From assembly GCA_903910215.1 (NCBI GenBank), contig CAIVYV010000289.1, positions 1 to 5,341 of the forward strand: a stretch of DNA of 5,341 bases, written 5' to 3'. Below are positions 1 to 5,341 of the stretch, piece after piece. The first letter of the stretch is position 1. Each line of letters begins with the position of its first letter. The notes under the pieces were generated by a model that worked only from the letters and a program-made list of their open reading frames with translations, ran no database searches and was not told the DNA's origin. The DNA is from an uncultured Pseudomonadota bacterium. GTDB lineage: Bacteria > Pseudomonadota > Gammaproteobacteria > Steroidobacterales > Steroidobacteraceae. The translations under genes were made by a program, and so were the position numbers.

Positions 1-723
1 GACCTGAAGACCACTCTTGTAGCGTCTTCGCAGCCACATCACACCAAAGATATCGACGATGCCGACCCACAGGCGATCGAACAAACCGTACTTGGAAACA
101 CCACGCTCGCGCGGCCGGTGTCGGACGGGCACCGACTTCACCCGACAACCCGCTCGCAAAAACAGCGCGGGCAGGAAGCGATGCATATGATCGAAGCGCG
201 GCAAGTCCATGAAAACTTCTCGCAGCATGACTTTGATACCGCAACCCGTATCGGGAGTCCCGTCACCGAGCAAGGCGCCGCGAACACCATTGGCGACGCG
301 CGACTGGGCATGCCGCAGCCAAGTATCGCGTCGGGTCGTGCGATTACCCATTACGAGCTCCGCCATGTGACGCTCGGCATACAACGCCGGGATATCCGCC
401 GGATCATTCTGGCCGTCACCATCGAGCGTCGCAATCCAAGGCGCCCGCGCCGCACGCACACCCGAACACACGGCGGCACTCTGCCCACTACGAAACGAGT
501 GTTTCAACAATCGAATCTCGCCGATACCGTCGCGCCTCGCCTGCAGCACGGCTGCCGCGGTTCCATCCGTGCTGCCGTCATCGACGAAGAGAATCTCGAA
601 GGGCATACCCTGCAGCGCTGCGGCGATCTCCCGTGCCAAAGGGATAACGTTGCCCTCCTCGTTGCAAACGGGGATGACGACGGATATCTCGGGCTTTGCG
701 GAATCGGTCATGGTGTTACTCAT
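1..723 (-). CDS. Family 2 glycosyltransferase, DPM1-like (polyprenyl-phosphate sugar transferase type), 3' end cut by window edge
   Basis: The visible 241 residues form a GT-A fold family 2 glycosyltransferase. The first strand and donor-binding region is EISVVIPVCNEEGN (about residues 12-25). FVDDGSTDG follows at 46-54, then the metal/nucleotide-binding DxD inside LDGDGQNDP (D101, D103), GNR at 126-128, DTGCGIK around 158-164, and the late motif RERGVSKYG at about 205-213. This DGDGQNDP plus RxxGxSKYG combination is typical of dolichyl/undecaprenyl-phosphate mannose or glucose synthases, which move a sugar from a nucleotide donor to a polyprenyl phosphate on the cytoplasmic face of the inner membrane. 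A hydrophobic stretch (LWVGIVDIFGVMWL) near the visible C-terminus suits membrane association, but any following membrane segments lie outside the window. The start at 723 follows the acyltransferase stop by 6 bp. An in-frame ATG at 711 is an alternative, and neither has a strong ribosome site. The close spacing suggests translational coupling. The actual sugar and acceptor cannot be told from sequence. Confidence 0.9.
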   Translation of the reverse strand, partial: MSNTMTDSAKPEISVVIPVCNEEGNVIPLAREIAAALQGMPFEILFVDDGSTDGTAAAVLQARRDGIGEIRLLKHSFRSGQSAAVCSGVRAARAPWIATLDGDGQNDPADIPALYAERHMAELVMGNRTTRRDTWLRHAQSRVANGVRGALLGDGTPDTGCGIKVMLREVFMDLPRFDHMHRFLPALFLRAGCRVKSVPVRHRPRERGVSKYGLFDRLWVGIVDIFGVMWLRRRYKSGLQV

Positions 724-729
724 TCACGG

Positions 730-1617
730 TCAATCGGATGCATTCGGCGCCTGCAGACGCCAACGTTTGTGGGACCAAGGCCAGTCGGCCGGCGCCTCTC
801 GTATCTGTCGCTCGACGCGACGTGCGTACCGCTCGGTAAACTCGCCTTCTCCTAGCTTCTCATCCGCCTCTGACAGCGTCTCGAAGCGAACACAATAGCG
901 ACCGCGGTCGATGCGCTCGATGGCACAAAAGAAACTCGGATAACCGAGTCGCTGTACGAGAACTTCGCCACCCATGAAAAAGGCCGACTCGCGATTGAGA
1001 AAACGCGTCCAGTGGCGCCGATCACTATCGACGGGCTCCTGATCGGCAACGAGAGCAATCAACCTCGGCACCCGACGACGCGCAAGCACATCGCGCGTGA
1101 GTCTCTCGGCCGGAATCAAGCGCGCGCCGAAGCGACTGCGCAGTGCGAGCATCTCGCGATCGGCCCACGGATTTTTCAGGGGTTTGTAAGCAACATCGAA
1201 GGGATGGCCCAGACGGCGCGAAATGGCGAGCAGGATCCACTCCCAGTTGCACTGGTGTGCTGCGAGCAGCAGTGCTGGTGTGCCACTGGCAAGTGTGGCC
1301 TGCACCGCCTCGAGACCGATGAGCTCCATCCGTCGATCGAGCTCCTCGCCATCGAGTGTGGCTGACTTGATGATCTCGACCATCACATCGCCATACCCGC
1401 GGTAGTAATCGCGCTTGATACGCTCGCGCGCTGGTCGGTCGAGCTGCGGAAATGCTAAAGCCAAATTCCCATCGATGACGCGCGGCCGGTATGGAAACAC
1501 CTTGAGGGCCATGAAAGCGAACACGCGGGAGAGAACATGCAAGGCTGTCAAAGGCAGCCGCGAAATGGCACGCACCCACCAAGCAGGGATCGGAGCGGAT
1601 GCGGACTCGGAGGCCAT
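730..1617 (-). CDS. LpxL/HtrB-family lysophospholipid (lipid A-type) acyltransferase
   Basis: This 295-residue protein matches the Lip_A_acyltrans family in length and motif order, so it probably transfers an acyl chain from a thioester donor to lipid A or another membrane lipid at the inner membrane. A hydrophobic N-terminal segment at about residues 21-42 is followed by YRPRVIDGNLALAFP (43-57), the usual anchor region. The catalytic HX4E motif is HQCNWE (H121, E126). Then come YKPLKNP (144-150), ADQ (191-193), the FFMGGEVLVQRLGYP region (213-227) and the C-terminal WPWSHKRWR (279-287), all family hallmarks. I chose ATG 1617 because it gives the normal family length. The frame stays open further upstream only by running antisense through the divergent phosphatase gene. 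A TTG at 1641 is a weak alternative start, and no clear Shine-Dalgarno precedes 1617. The next gene is a glycosyltransferase 6 bp downstream, so the pair may build or decorate one lipid. Family members also act on ornithine lipids and aryl-polyene lipids, so I give no lpx symbol. Confidence 0.9.
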   Translation of the reverse strand: MASESASAPIPAWWVRAISRLPLTALHVLSRVFAFMALKVFPYRPRVIDGNLALAFPQLDRPARERIKRDYYRGYGDVMVEIIKSATLDGEELDRRMELIGLEAVQATLASGTPALLLAAHQCNWEWILLAISRRLGHPFDVAYKPLKNPWADREMLALRSRFGARLIPAERLTRDVLARRRVPRLIALVADQEPVDSDRRHWTRFLNRESAFFMGGEVLVQRLGYPSFFCAIERIDRGRYCVRFETLSEADEKLGEGEFTERYARRVERQIREAPADWPWSHKRWRLQAPNASD

Positions 1618-1636
1618 TTCGATCGCGAGTTTACCG

Positions 1637-1642
1637 TACAAT
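1637..1642 (+). promoter_or_regulatory. Possible -10 element for the histidine phosphatase gene
   Basis: TACAAT differs from TATAAT at one base and ends 10 bp before ATG 1653. Initiation at the normal distance would give a leader of only a few bases, consistent with the lack of a good ribosome site. No recognisable -35 lies upstream, where the acyltransferase start codon is found. Confidence 0.2.
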
Positions 1643-1652
1643 TCGCACGAGC

Positions 1653-2345
1653 ATGAGCACGCTTTTCCTAGTCCGGCACGGCCAAGCCAGCTTCGGCAGC
1701 GACAACTACGATCGACTCTCGCCGCTAGGCATTCAGCAAGCGAATCACCTACGAGATCACTTTGCCGAGAACGCCGTCGAACTACACGGGATTTGCAGTG
1801 GGCGCTTACAGCGCCAGCGCAGTACGGCCGAGATTCTGGCACAGGCTTCACACCAACCTGTCGCTGTCGCGATCTCCGCCGCCTTTGATGAGTACGACGC
1901 GCACCGTTTGATGCAACGTTACGCTCAGATGACGGGTGAGCCTCTGCAATCGCTGCAGGGCACGACGGGACGACTCGAACCACGCAGCTTCCAACAACAC
2001 CTCGAGAAGGTGAGTCGCGCGTGGGTGCAAGAGAAAGTCTCAGCACCGGATCTCGAGTCTTGGAAAGCGTTTCGCACCCGCGTCGGTCGCGGCATAGACG
2101 ACATCACGACCACGACGCCGCGCAGCCAGAACGTGGCTGTTGCGACCTCTGCTGGCGTGATCGGCGCAGCGGTCGCCCATATCTTGGGACTCGAAGACCT
2201 CGCTGCGCTACAACTGTCCTATGTGGTGCTGAACTCCGCCGTCACTCGGGTCGAATTTGACGGCAACCGCCGCACTCTCGCCTCGTTCAACAGCACCGCG
2301 CACCTTGAGCGCGCGGGTCGTCGCGAGCTGTTGACTTATCTTTAA
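1653..2345 (+). CDS. Histidine phosphatase superfamily protein (phosphoglycerate-mutase-like) with Ser in place of the second catalytic His
   Basis: This 230-residue protein opens with MSTLFLVRHGQASFG, containing the RHG motif whose histidine (H9) is phosphorylated in this superfamily. The phosphate-binding arginine element LxRxRxTA lies at 52-59 (R54), and an acidic segment FDEYDAH at 78-84 is a candidate acid/base site. In the C-terminal region the usual V-x-T/S-H-G-G-V-I motif reads VATSAGVIGA (163-172), so the second catalytic histidine is serine S166. It could therefore be a phosphatase with altered chemistry, or a binding protein; the substrate is unknown. I recall related proteins with TSGG at this place, often near fatty-acid or acyl-CoA genes, but none of those genes is visible here. 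ATG 1653 was chosen because it sits directly before the conserved first strand; the open frame begins upstream at 1599. The ribosome site is poor (only CACGAG just before the ATG), and a TACAAT hexamer lies 10 bp upstream. The gene is divergent from the acyltransferase and converges on the oxidoreductase at its 3' end. Confidence 0.9.
   Translation: MSTLFLVRHGQASFGSDNYDRLSPLGIQQANHLRDHFAENAVELHGICSGRLQRQRSTAEILAQASHQPVAVAISAAFDEYDAHRLMQRYAQMTGEPLQSLQGTTGRLEPRSFQQHLEKVSRAWVQEKVSAPDLESWKAFRTRVGRGIDDITTTTPRSQNVAVATSAGVIGAAVAHILGLEDLAALQLSYVVLNSAVTRVEFDGNRRTLASFNSTAHLERAGRRELLTYL
2342..2345. other. Overlapping stop codons of two convergent genes
   Basis: The palindrome TTAA supplies TAA (2343-2345) to the plus-strand phosphatase gene and TAA (2344-2342) to the minus-strand oxidoreductase gene. 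The two coding regions overlap by 3 bp and leave no room for an intergenic terminator, so each transcript must extend antisense into the other gene. Confidence 0.9.
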
Positions 2346-3424
2346 GTCTTGCCCGCCGAGCCACCAGCTCGGTACAGACTGCCGGTTCGTGTCGCGAGAA
2401 ATTGCGCAAGCGGAATCTCTTCCTGCTTGAGAAAGCCTTGCTTCGGCAACACGCCCTCGCGAACCATCTCGATGACCGCCACGACGGAAGCGGAGGTCGT
2501 CCAAGCAATCGCGGTGCGCGAGCGTCCGTTGATCTCGATCGGCCGATAGGCACGGACAAACTCTCGCCGCTGCAATCGACCGTCCGCCCAACCTTCGGCC
2601 GCCGCATGCACGTAAACGACATCGGCATCTACTGGCGGTTTCGCGTTCGAGAGGATCTCACCCGCGAGCTCCCGTCGCTCCCGCATCAGCAGTTCATGAA
2701 AGAAAAAGTTCATCAACTGCACATGCCCCGGATAGCGCATGGTCTTGTAGTCCAGATTCTCGACGCGGCCCTCGAAGGTCTCACACATCGTCCCGAGACC
2801 ACCCGATGTCGTGAACGCCTCGAGCTGCATGCCATCGATATAGAGCGTCTCGATCCACTCCATGGCACTAACCGTCTTGCGTACGCCCTCTTCGATGACT
2901 TCACAATCATTGAGGTATTCATTGACCACGCCCTCAGGCGACCAATTGAAGGCATAACCCAGCAGACCCGTCGGGTTCTGCGGTAGCGCGCCGACCCGCA
3001 AACGGATTGATCGGACTCGCTCGAACTGATTGGCGAGATCCGCGCCGACGATACCGATGAACCCGGGCGCCAAACCACATTGCGGCGCCATCAAGGCTCG
3101 CGAGGATCCCGCCAAATGACGGATGTGCTGCGTAGTCGGTACATCCTCGGTGAGATCGAAGTAGTGAATGCCGAGGTCATGAGCACAACTCGCCACGCCC
3201 TTATTGAGCGCATACGGCAAGCACGACAGCACCGCGTGCTGCCCCGTCAAGGCGGTTCGCAAAGCTGCGCCATCAGCCACATCGACCACCTCGGCTTGCA
3301 AGGCGGGCGTCTTGACGGGTCGCCCATCGATCGGTGTGACGACGAAACCCGATCCCTGCAACAACTCGGCAGCGAGGTGACCCACTTTACCGAGACCCAG
3401 AACAGCCACTTTTTCGATGCTCAT
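2342..3424 (-). CDS. Saccharopine dehydrogenase / lysine 6-dehydrogenase family oxidoreductase
   Basis: This 360-residue protein starts with a Rossmann dinucleotide-binding fold: VAVLGLGKVG carries GxGxxG at residues 10-15, and D33 at the end of the second strand suggests NAD(+) preference. Downstream motifs are VLSCLPYALN (65-74), CGLAPGF (116-122), the EAFTTSGGL segment (202-210) and LDYKTMRYPGH (224-234). These follow the layout I remember for bacterial L-lysine 6-dehydrogenases and for saccharopine reductase C-terminal domains. The length (360) fits the lysine 6-dehydrogenase group better than the roughly 450-residue fungal Lys9 type. Either activity would give alpha-aminoadipate semialdehyde or its cyclic form piperideine-6-carboxylate, the substrate of the enzyme encoded just upstream. 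ATG 3424 lies 10 bp after that gene's stop and has a GAGGG ribosome site overlapping the stop codon, so the two are probably translationally coupled. The stop codon overlaps that of the convergent phosphatase gene. The family call is firm. Choosing between lysine and saccharopine as substrate is inference, and other imino- or amino-acid substrates are possible. Confidence 0.88.
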   Translation of the reverse strand: MSIEKVAVLGLGKVGHLAAELLQGSGFVVTPIDGRPVKTPALQAEVVDVADGAALRTALTGQHAVLSCLPYALNKGVASCAHDLGIHYFDLTEDVPTTQHIRHLAGSSRALMAPQCGLAPGFIGIVGADLANQFERVRSIRLRVGALPQNPTGLLGYAFNWSPEGVVNEYLNDCEVIEEGVRKTVSAMEWIETLYIDGMQLEAFTTSGGLGTMCETFEGRVENLDYKTMRYPGHVQLMNFFFHELLMRERRELAGEILSNAKPPVDADVVYVHAAAEGWADGRLQRREFVRAYRPIEINGRSRTAIAWTTSASVVAVIEMVREGVLPKQGFLKQEEIPLAQFLATRTGSLYRAGGSAGKT

Positions 3425-3431
3425 CAGCCCG

Positions 3432-3436
3432 CCCTC
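3432..3436 (-). promoter_or_regulatory. Ribosome binding site of the saccharopine-dehydrogenase-family gene
   Basis: GAGGG on the minus strand overlaps the ALDH7 stop codon (TGAGGG) and sits 7 bases before ATG 3424. The position suggests that ribosomes finishing the aldehyde dehydrogenase re-initiate on the second gene. Confidence 0.6.
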
Positions 3437-4892
3437 AGATATCGAAGGTCACGCCCTGCGCGAGCGGCAGATCGCGTGAGTAGTTGATGGTCGCCGTCTG
3501 CCGACGCATGTACCCCTTCCACGAGTCCGATCCGCTCTCGCGACCGCCGCCGGTCTCTTTCTCACCACCGAAAGCACCGCCGATCTCGGCCCCCGAAGGA
3601 CCAATGTTGACGTTGGCAATACCGCAGTCTGAGCCCGAAGCGGCAACGAACTGTTCCGCCTCGCGAAGATCCAGTGTGAAGATGCAGGAAGACAGACCTT
3701 GCGGCACTGCATTCTGCATGGCGATCGCATCTTCGAACTGTTCGTACGTCACCACGTACAGAATCGGAGCGAACGTCTCCTCGTGCATGATCGCAGTTTG
3801 CGCTGGCATCGCGACGATGGCGGGACGAACGTAGGTGCCGCCAGCCGGAACGCCGTCGCTCACCGCTCCACCGCCCCACACCTCACCGCCCTCGTCACGC
3901 GCTTGCTCAAGTGCCGCGTTCATGCGAGCGAGCGCGGCCGCATCGATGAGTGGGCCGAGCAAGGTCGTCTTGTCACGCGGATCACCGATACGAAGCGACG
4001 AGATCGCTTGCTTCAAGCGCGCAATCAAAGAATCACGAACAGAGCTGTGCACAAGTAGACGTCGCAACGTCGTGCAGCGCTGTCCCGAGGTACCGATCGC
4101 AGAGAAGACGATCGCACGGACCGCCAGATCAAGATCAGCCGATGGCGTGACGATCATGGCGCTGTTACCGCCCAACTCGAGAATGCTGCGACCGAATCGC
4201 GCCGCAACGATCGGCCCCACGATTCGCCCCATCCGAGTCGAGCCGGTCGCGGAGACGATGGCGATCCCCGTCGAGCGGGCGAGCGCCTCACCCTGCTCCG
4301 CACCACCGATCACGAGCTGCACAAGCCCCGTCGGCGCATCAGCGCCGAAGCGCTCGAGAGCGCGCGCAAAGACACCCATCGTGGCGAGCGCCGTGAGCGG
4401 CGTTTTGTCCGACGGCTTCCAAATCACCGGGTCGCCGCACACCAGCGCGAGCGCCGCGTTCCAACACCAAACGGCGACCGGAAAGTTGAACGCCGAAATC
4501 ACGGCGCAAGGCCCCATCGGATGCCAGGTCTCCATCATGCGATGACCTGGACGCTCTGAGGCGATCGTCAGACCGTGCAATTGACGCGACAGACCGACCG
4601 CGAAATCGCAGATGTCGATCATCTCCTGCACTTCACCCTGACCCTCAGAGACGATCTTGCCAGCCTCTAGTGTCACAAGCGCCGACAAGGCATCTTTGTC
4701 GCGTCGTAGTTCTTCACCAAAAAGTCGAATCAGTTCGCCGCGACGCGGTGCGGGTACGTTACGCCAAAGACGAAATGCCGCCTGCGCGCGTTCGATCGCC
4801 GCTTCGACATCGGACATTGCGGTGATCGGCGCTTCACCGATTTTCTTGCCATCAATCGGCGAATGACTGGTAAGTGTGCTGACCGAATTCAT
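3435..4892 (-). CDS. amaB: ALDH7-type alpha-aminoadipate-semialdehyde (L-piperideine-6-carboxylate) dehydrogenase
   Basis: This 485-residue NAD(P)-dependent aldehyde dehydrogenase oxidises alpha-aminoadipate semialdehyde (open form of piperideine-6-carboxylate) to alpha-aminoadipate in lysine/pipecolate breakdown. Catalytic elements are present: FNFPVAVW with oxyanion-hole N136, cofactor K159 in WKPS, GSTRMG (217-222), general base E239 in LELGG, nucleophile C273 in GQRCTT, and ETFAP (372-376). The family-7 signature is very clear in the C-terminus: NVNIGPSGAEIGGAFGG (427-443), KETGGGRESGSDSWK (445-459), YMRRQT (461-466) and NYSRDLPLAQG (470-480). By hand alignment with the human ALDH7A1 sequence as I remember it, R272 and E90 fall at Arg301 and Glu121, which contact the aminoadipate substrate. 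ATG 4892 is preceded by GGGGAAG six bases upstream and gives a normal ALDH7 length; an in-frame extension to 5129 would run through the upstream photolyase gene and was rejected. It is the first gene of a two-gene unit with the oxidoreductase downstream. The symbol is by analogy to Pseudomonas amaB. Confidence 0.93.
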   Translation of the reverse strand: MNSVSTLTSHSPIDGKKIGEAPITAMSDVEAAIERAQAAFRLWRNVPAPRRGELIRLFGEELRRDKDALSALVTLEAGKIVSEGQGEVQEMIDICDFAVGLSRQLHGLTIASERPGHRMMETWHPMGPCAVISAFNFPVAVWCWNAALALVCGDPVIWKPSDKTPLTALATMGVFARALERFGADAPTGLVQLVIGGAEQGEALARSTGIAIVSATGSTRMGRIVGPIVAARFGRSILELGGNSAMIVTPSADLDLAVRAIVFSAIGTSGQRCTTLRRLLVHSSVRDSLIARLKQAISSLRIGDPRDKTTLLGPLIDAAALARMNAALEQARDEGGEVWGGGAVSDGVPAGGTYVRPAIVAMPAQTAIMHEETFAPILYVVTYEQFEDAIAMQNAVPQGLSSCIFTLDLREAEQFVAASGSDCGIANVNIGPSGAEIGGAFGGEKETGGGRESGSDSWKGYMRRQTATINYSRDLPLAQGVTFDI

Positions 4893-4898
4893 GCGGAG

Positions 4899-4905
4899 CT
4901 TCCCC
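4899..4905 (-). promoter_or_regulatory. Ribosome binding site of the ALDH7 gene
   Basis: GGGGAAG lies on the minus strand, 6 bases before ATG 4892. It is the clearest Shine-Dalgarno-like element in the window, and it supports 4892 over the upstream in-frame extension. Confidence 0.6.
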
Positions 4906-4913
4906 GAAAATCG

Positions 4914-4930
4914 TAGTTCTAATGGAACTA
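4914..4930. promoter_or_regulatory. Inverted repeat, candidate operator upstream of the ALDH7 gene
   Basis: TAGTTC-TAATG-GAACTA is a perfect 6-bp-arm inverted repeat (arms 4914-4919 and 4925-4930). It lies in the 52-bp gap between the photolyase stop and the ALDH7 start, with its left end 21 bp from the ATG. It abuts the minus-strand CATAAT hexamer at 4930-4935, so a dimeric regulator bound here would sit at the -10/start region of an ALDH promoter. I cannot assign it to a regulator family. As RNA it would be a weak, AT-rich stem and a poor terminator. Confidence 0.4.
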
Positions 4931-4935
4931 TTATG
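4930..4935 (-). promoter_or_regulatory. Possible -10 element for the ALDH7-oxidoreductase unit
   Basis: CATAAT on the minus strand differs from TATAAT at one base and would give a transcript start near 4923, about 31 bases before the ALDH ATG. The sequence at the usual -35 distance (GGCTCG with a 17-bp spacer) is a poor match. A promoter here would therefore need an activator or a different sigma factor, or the unit is read through from the photolyase gene. Confidence 0.25.
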
Positions 4936-4944
4936 AAGGATTGG

Positions 4945-5341
4945 CTAGCTCTCGAGCCATAACCGACGATAGGCGCCGTCCACGTCGTACTGACGAGCTT
5001 GTCGATCCGGGTCGAAGCGACGGCCAATCCGAGGGTCGGTGCCACGACCGCTGACGTAGAGCCAGTTACCTTGATTGCTGTAGATGTCGAAGTCGATGAG
5101 CTGATGCTCGAACCAGGCAGCACCGGCACGCCAATCGCCGCTCAGATCATGCACGAGATAACTGGCGACGTTCTGGCGCAACCGATTCGGCAGATAGCCC
5201 GTCTGCGCGAGCTCGCGCATTCCGGCATCGATGAAACGCTCGCCTGCGGTACCATCACACCATCGCATGAAAGCCGATCGATCGTGCCGCGGTATTCCCT
5301 GCAAGCTCAGACCGGCGGCGTGATAGAGGCGCTTGCCGTGC
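4945..5341 (-). CDS. Cryptochrome-DASH / photolyase family protein, C-terminal FAD-binding part only
   Basis: Only the last 131 residues are in the window; the frame stays open to the right edge, so the start and the N-terminal antenna domain are missing. The fragment matches the end of the photolyase helical FAD domain: RWCDGTAGERFIDAGMREL, TGYLPNRLRQNVASYLVHDL, DWRAGAAWFEHQLIDFD, SNQGNWLYVSGRGTDPR and RRFDPDRQARQYDVDGAYRRLW. Counting back from the conserved Trp of GNW, D83, D85 and N89 of the fragment fall at E. coli PhrB Asp372, Asp374 and Asn378 (FAD contacts). The YVSGxGxDPR stretch is closest to the DASH group, which repairs cyclobutane dimers in single-stranded or looped DNA using light and FAD; some members are thought to signal. 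The protein stops at WLES, where E. coli photolyase continues about 50 residues past WLPEL. Other bacterial DASH proteins also end early, so this may be normal. It lies 52 bp upstream of the ALDH gene on the same strand, and no shared function is apparent. Confidence 0.9.
   Translation of the reverse strand, partial: HGKRLYHAAGLSLQGIPRHDRSAFMRWCDGTAGERFIDAGMRELAQTGYLPNRLRQNVASYLVHDLSGDWRAGAAWFEHQLIDFDIYSNQGNWLYVSGRGTDPRIGRRFDPDRQARQYDVDGAYRRLWLES

Noticed and set aside
118..855. A 245-codon open frame on the plus strand
   Set aside because: It is antisense to the glycosyltransferase and the acyltransferase end, is Arg/His-rich and matches no family I know.
1618..2046. A 143-codon N-terminal extension of the acyltransferase reading frame
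   Set aside because: It runs antisense through the histidine phosphatase gene, is Arg/Ser/Cys-rich without motifs, and would make the protein far longer than the LpxL family norm of about 300 residues.
3835..4545. A 236-codon open frame on the plus strand
   Set aside because: It lies entirely antisense to the strongly supported ALDH7 gene. Its protein is low-complexity (Ala/Arg/Ser/Pro-rich) with no recognisable motif, as expected from the opposite strand of a GC-rich gene.
4908..4930. The 4914-4930 inverted repeat as an intrinsic terminator for the photolyase gene
   Set aside because: The stem is only 6 bp and AT-rich. The minus-strand sequence after it is CGATTTTC, which gives four Ts but no proper U tract.
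4914..4930. The inverted repeat as a LexA/SOS box, given the neighbouring photolyase
   Set aside because: The arms read GTTC...GAAC, the reverse of the GAAC...GTTC LexA box type, and do not match the CTGT-N8-ACAG type. The repeat is also downstream of the photolyase gene, not before it.
4893..5129. An N-terminal extension of the ALDH7 frame
   Set aside because: It overlaps the DASH/photolyase coding region in another frame and is Ser/Thr/Val-rich. The ribosome site at 4899-4905 and family length support ATG 4892.

Overview
This is a GC-rich (roughly high-50s to 60 % by eye), densely coded bacterial segment. Intergenic gaps run from 6 to 52 bp, and I see no mobile elements, RNA genes or CRISPR. 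Protein similarities and gene pairing suggest a Gram-negative proteobacterium, most likely a gammaproteobacterium of the Xanthomonadales/Nevskiales kind. That placement is inference: an LpxL/HtrB-type acyltransferase implies an outer membrane or related lipids, and the rest are common proteobacterial families.

Layout, left to right. (1) Positions 1-1617, minus strand: an LpxL/HtrB-type lysophospholipid acyltransferase (1617->730), followed 6 bp later by a family 2 glycosyltransferase of the dolichol-phosphate-mannose-synthase type (723->1, cut by the left edge). They look like a co-transcribed envelope-lipid pair. (2) Positions 1653-2345, plus strand: a histidine-phosphatase (phosphoglycerate-mutase-like) protein, divergent from the acyltransferase across only 35 bp. 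Its second catalytic histidine appears to be replaced by serine. (3) Positions 4892-2342, minus strand: a two-gene lysine-catabolism unit. An ALDH7/AmaB-type alpha-aminoadipate-semialdehyde (piperideine-6-carboxylate) dehydrogenase comes first, then a saccharopine dehydrogenase/lysine 6-dehydrogenase family oxidoreductase 10 bp downstream. The latter converges on the phosphatase gene, and the two stop codons share a TTAA palindrome. (4) Positions 4945-5341, minus strand: the C-terminal 131 residues of a cryptochrome-DASH/photolyase protein, cut by the right edge.

How the genes work together. The oxidoreductase would make alpha-aminoadipate semialdehyde (in equilibrium with piperideine-6-carboxylate) from lysine or saccharopine. 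The ALDH7 enzyme would oxidise it to alpha-aminoadipate. The 52-bp gap upstream of the ALDH gene holds a perfect 6-bp-arm inverted repeat next to a CATAAT hexamer, and is the best regulatory candidate here. The acyltransferase and glycosyltransferase probably act on a membrane lipid at the inner membrane. I see no clear new defence or mobile system. The most unusual points are the phosphatase's altered active site, the possible operator, the TTAA stop overlap and the uncharacterised acyltransferase-glycosyltransferase pair.
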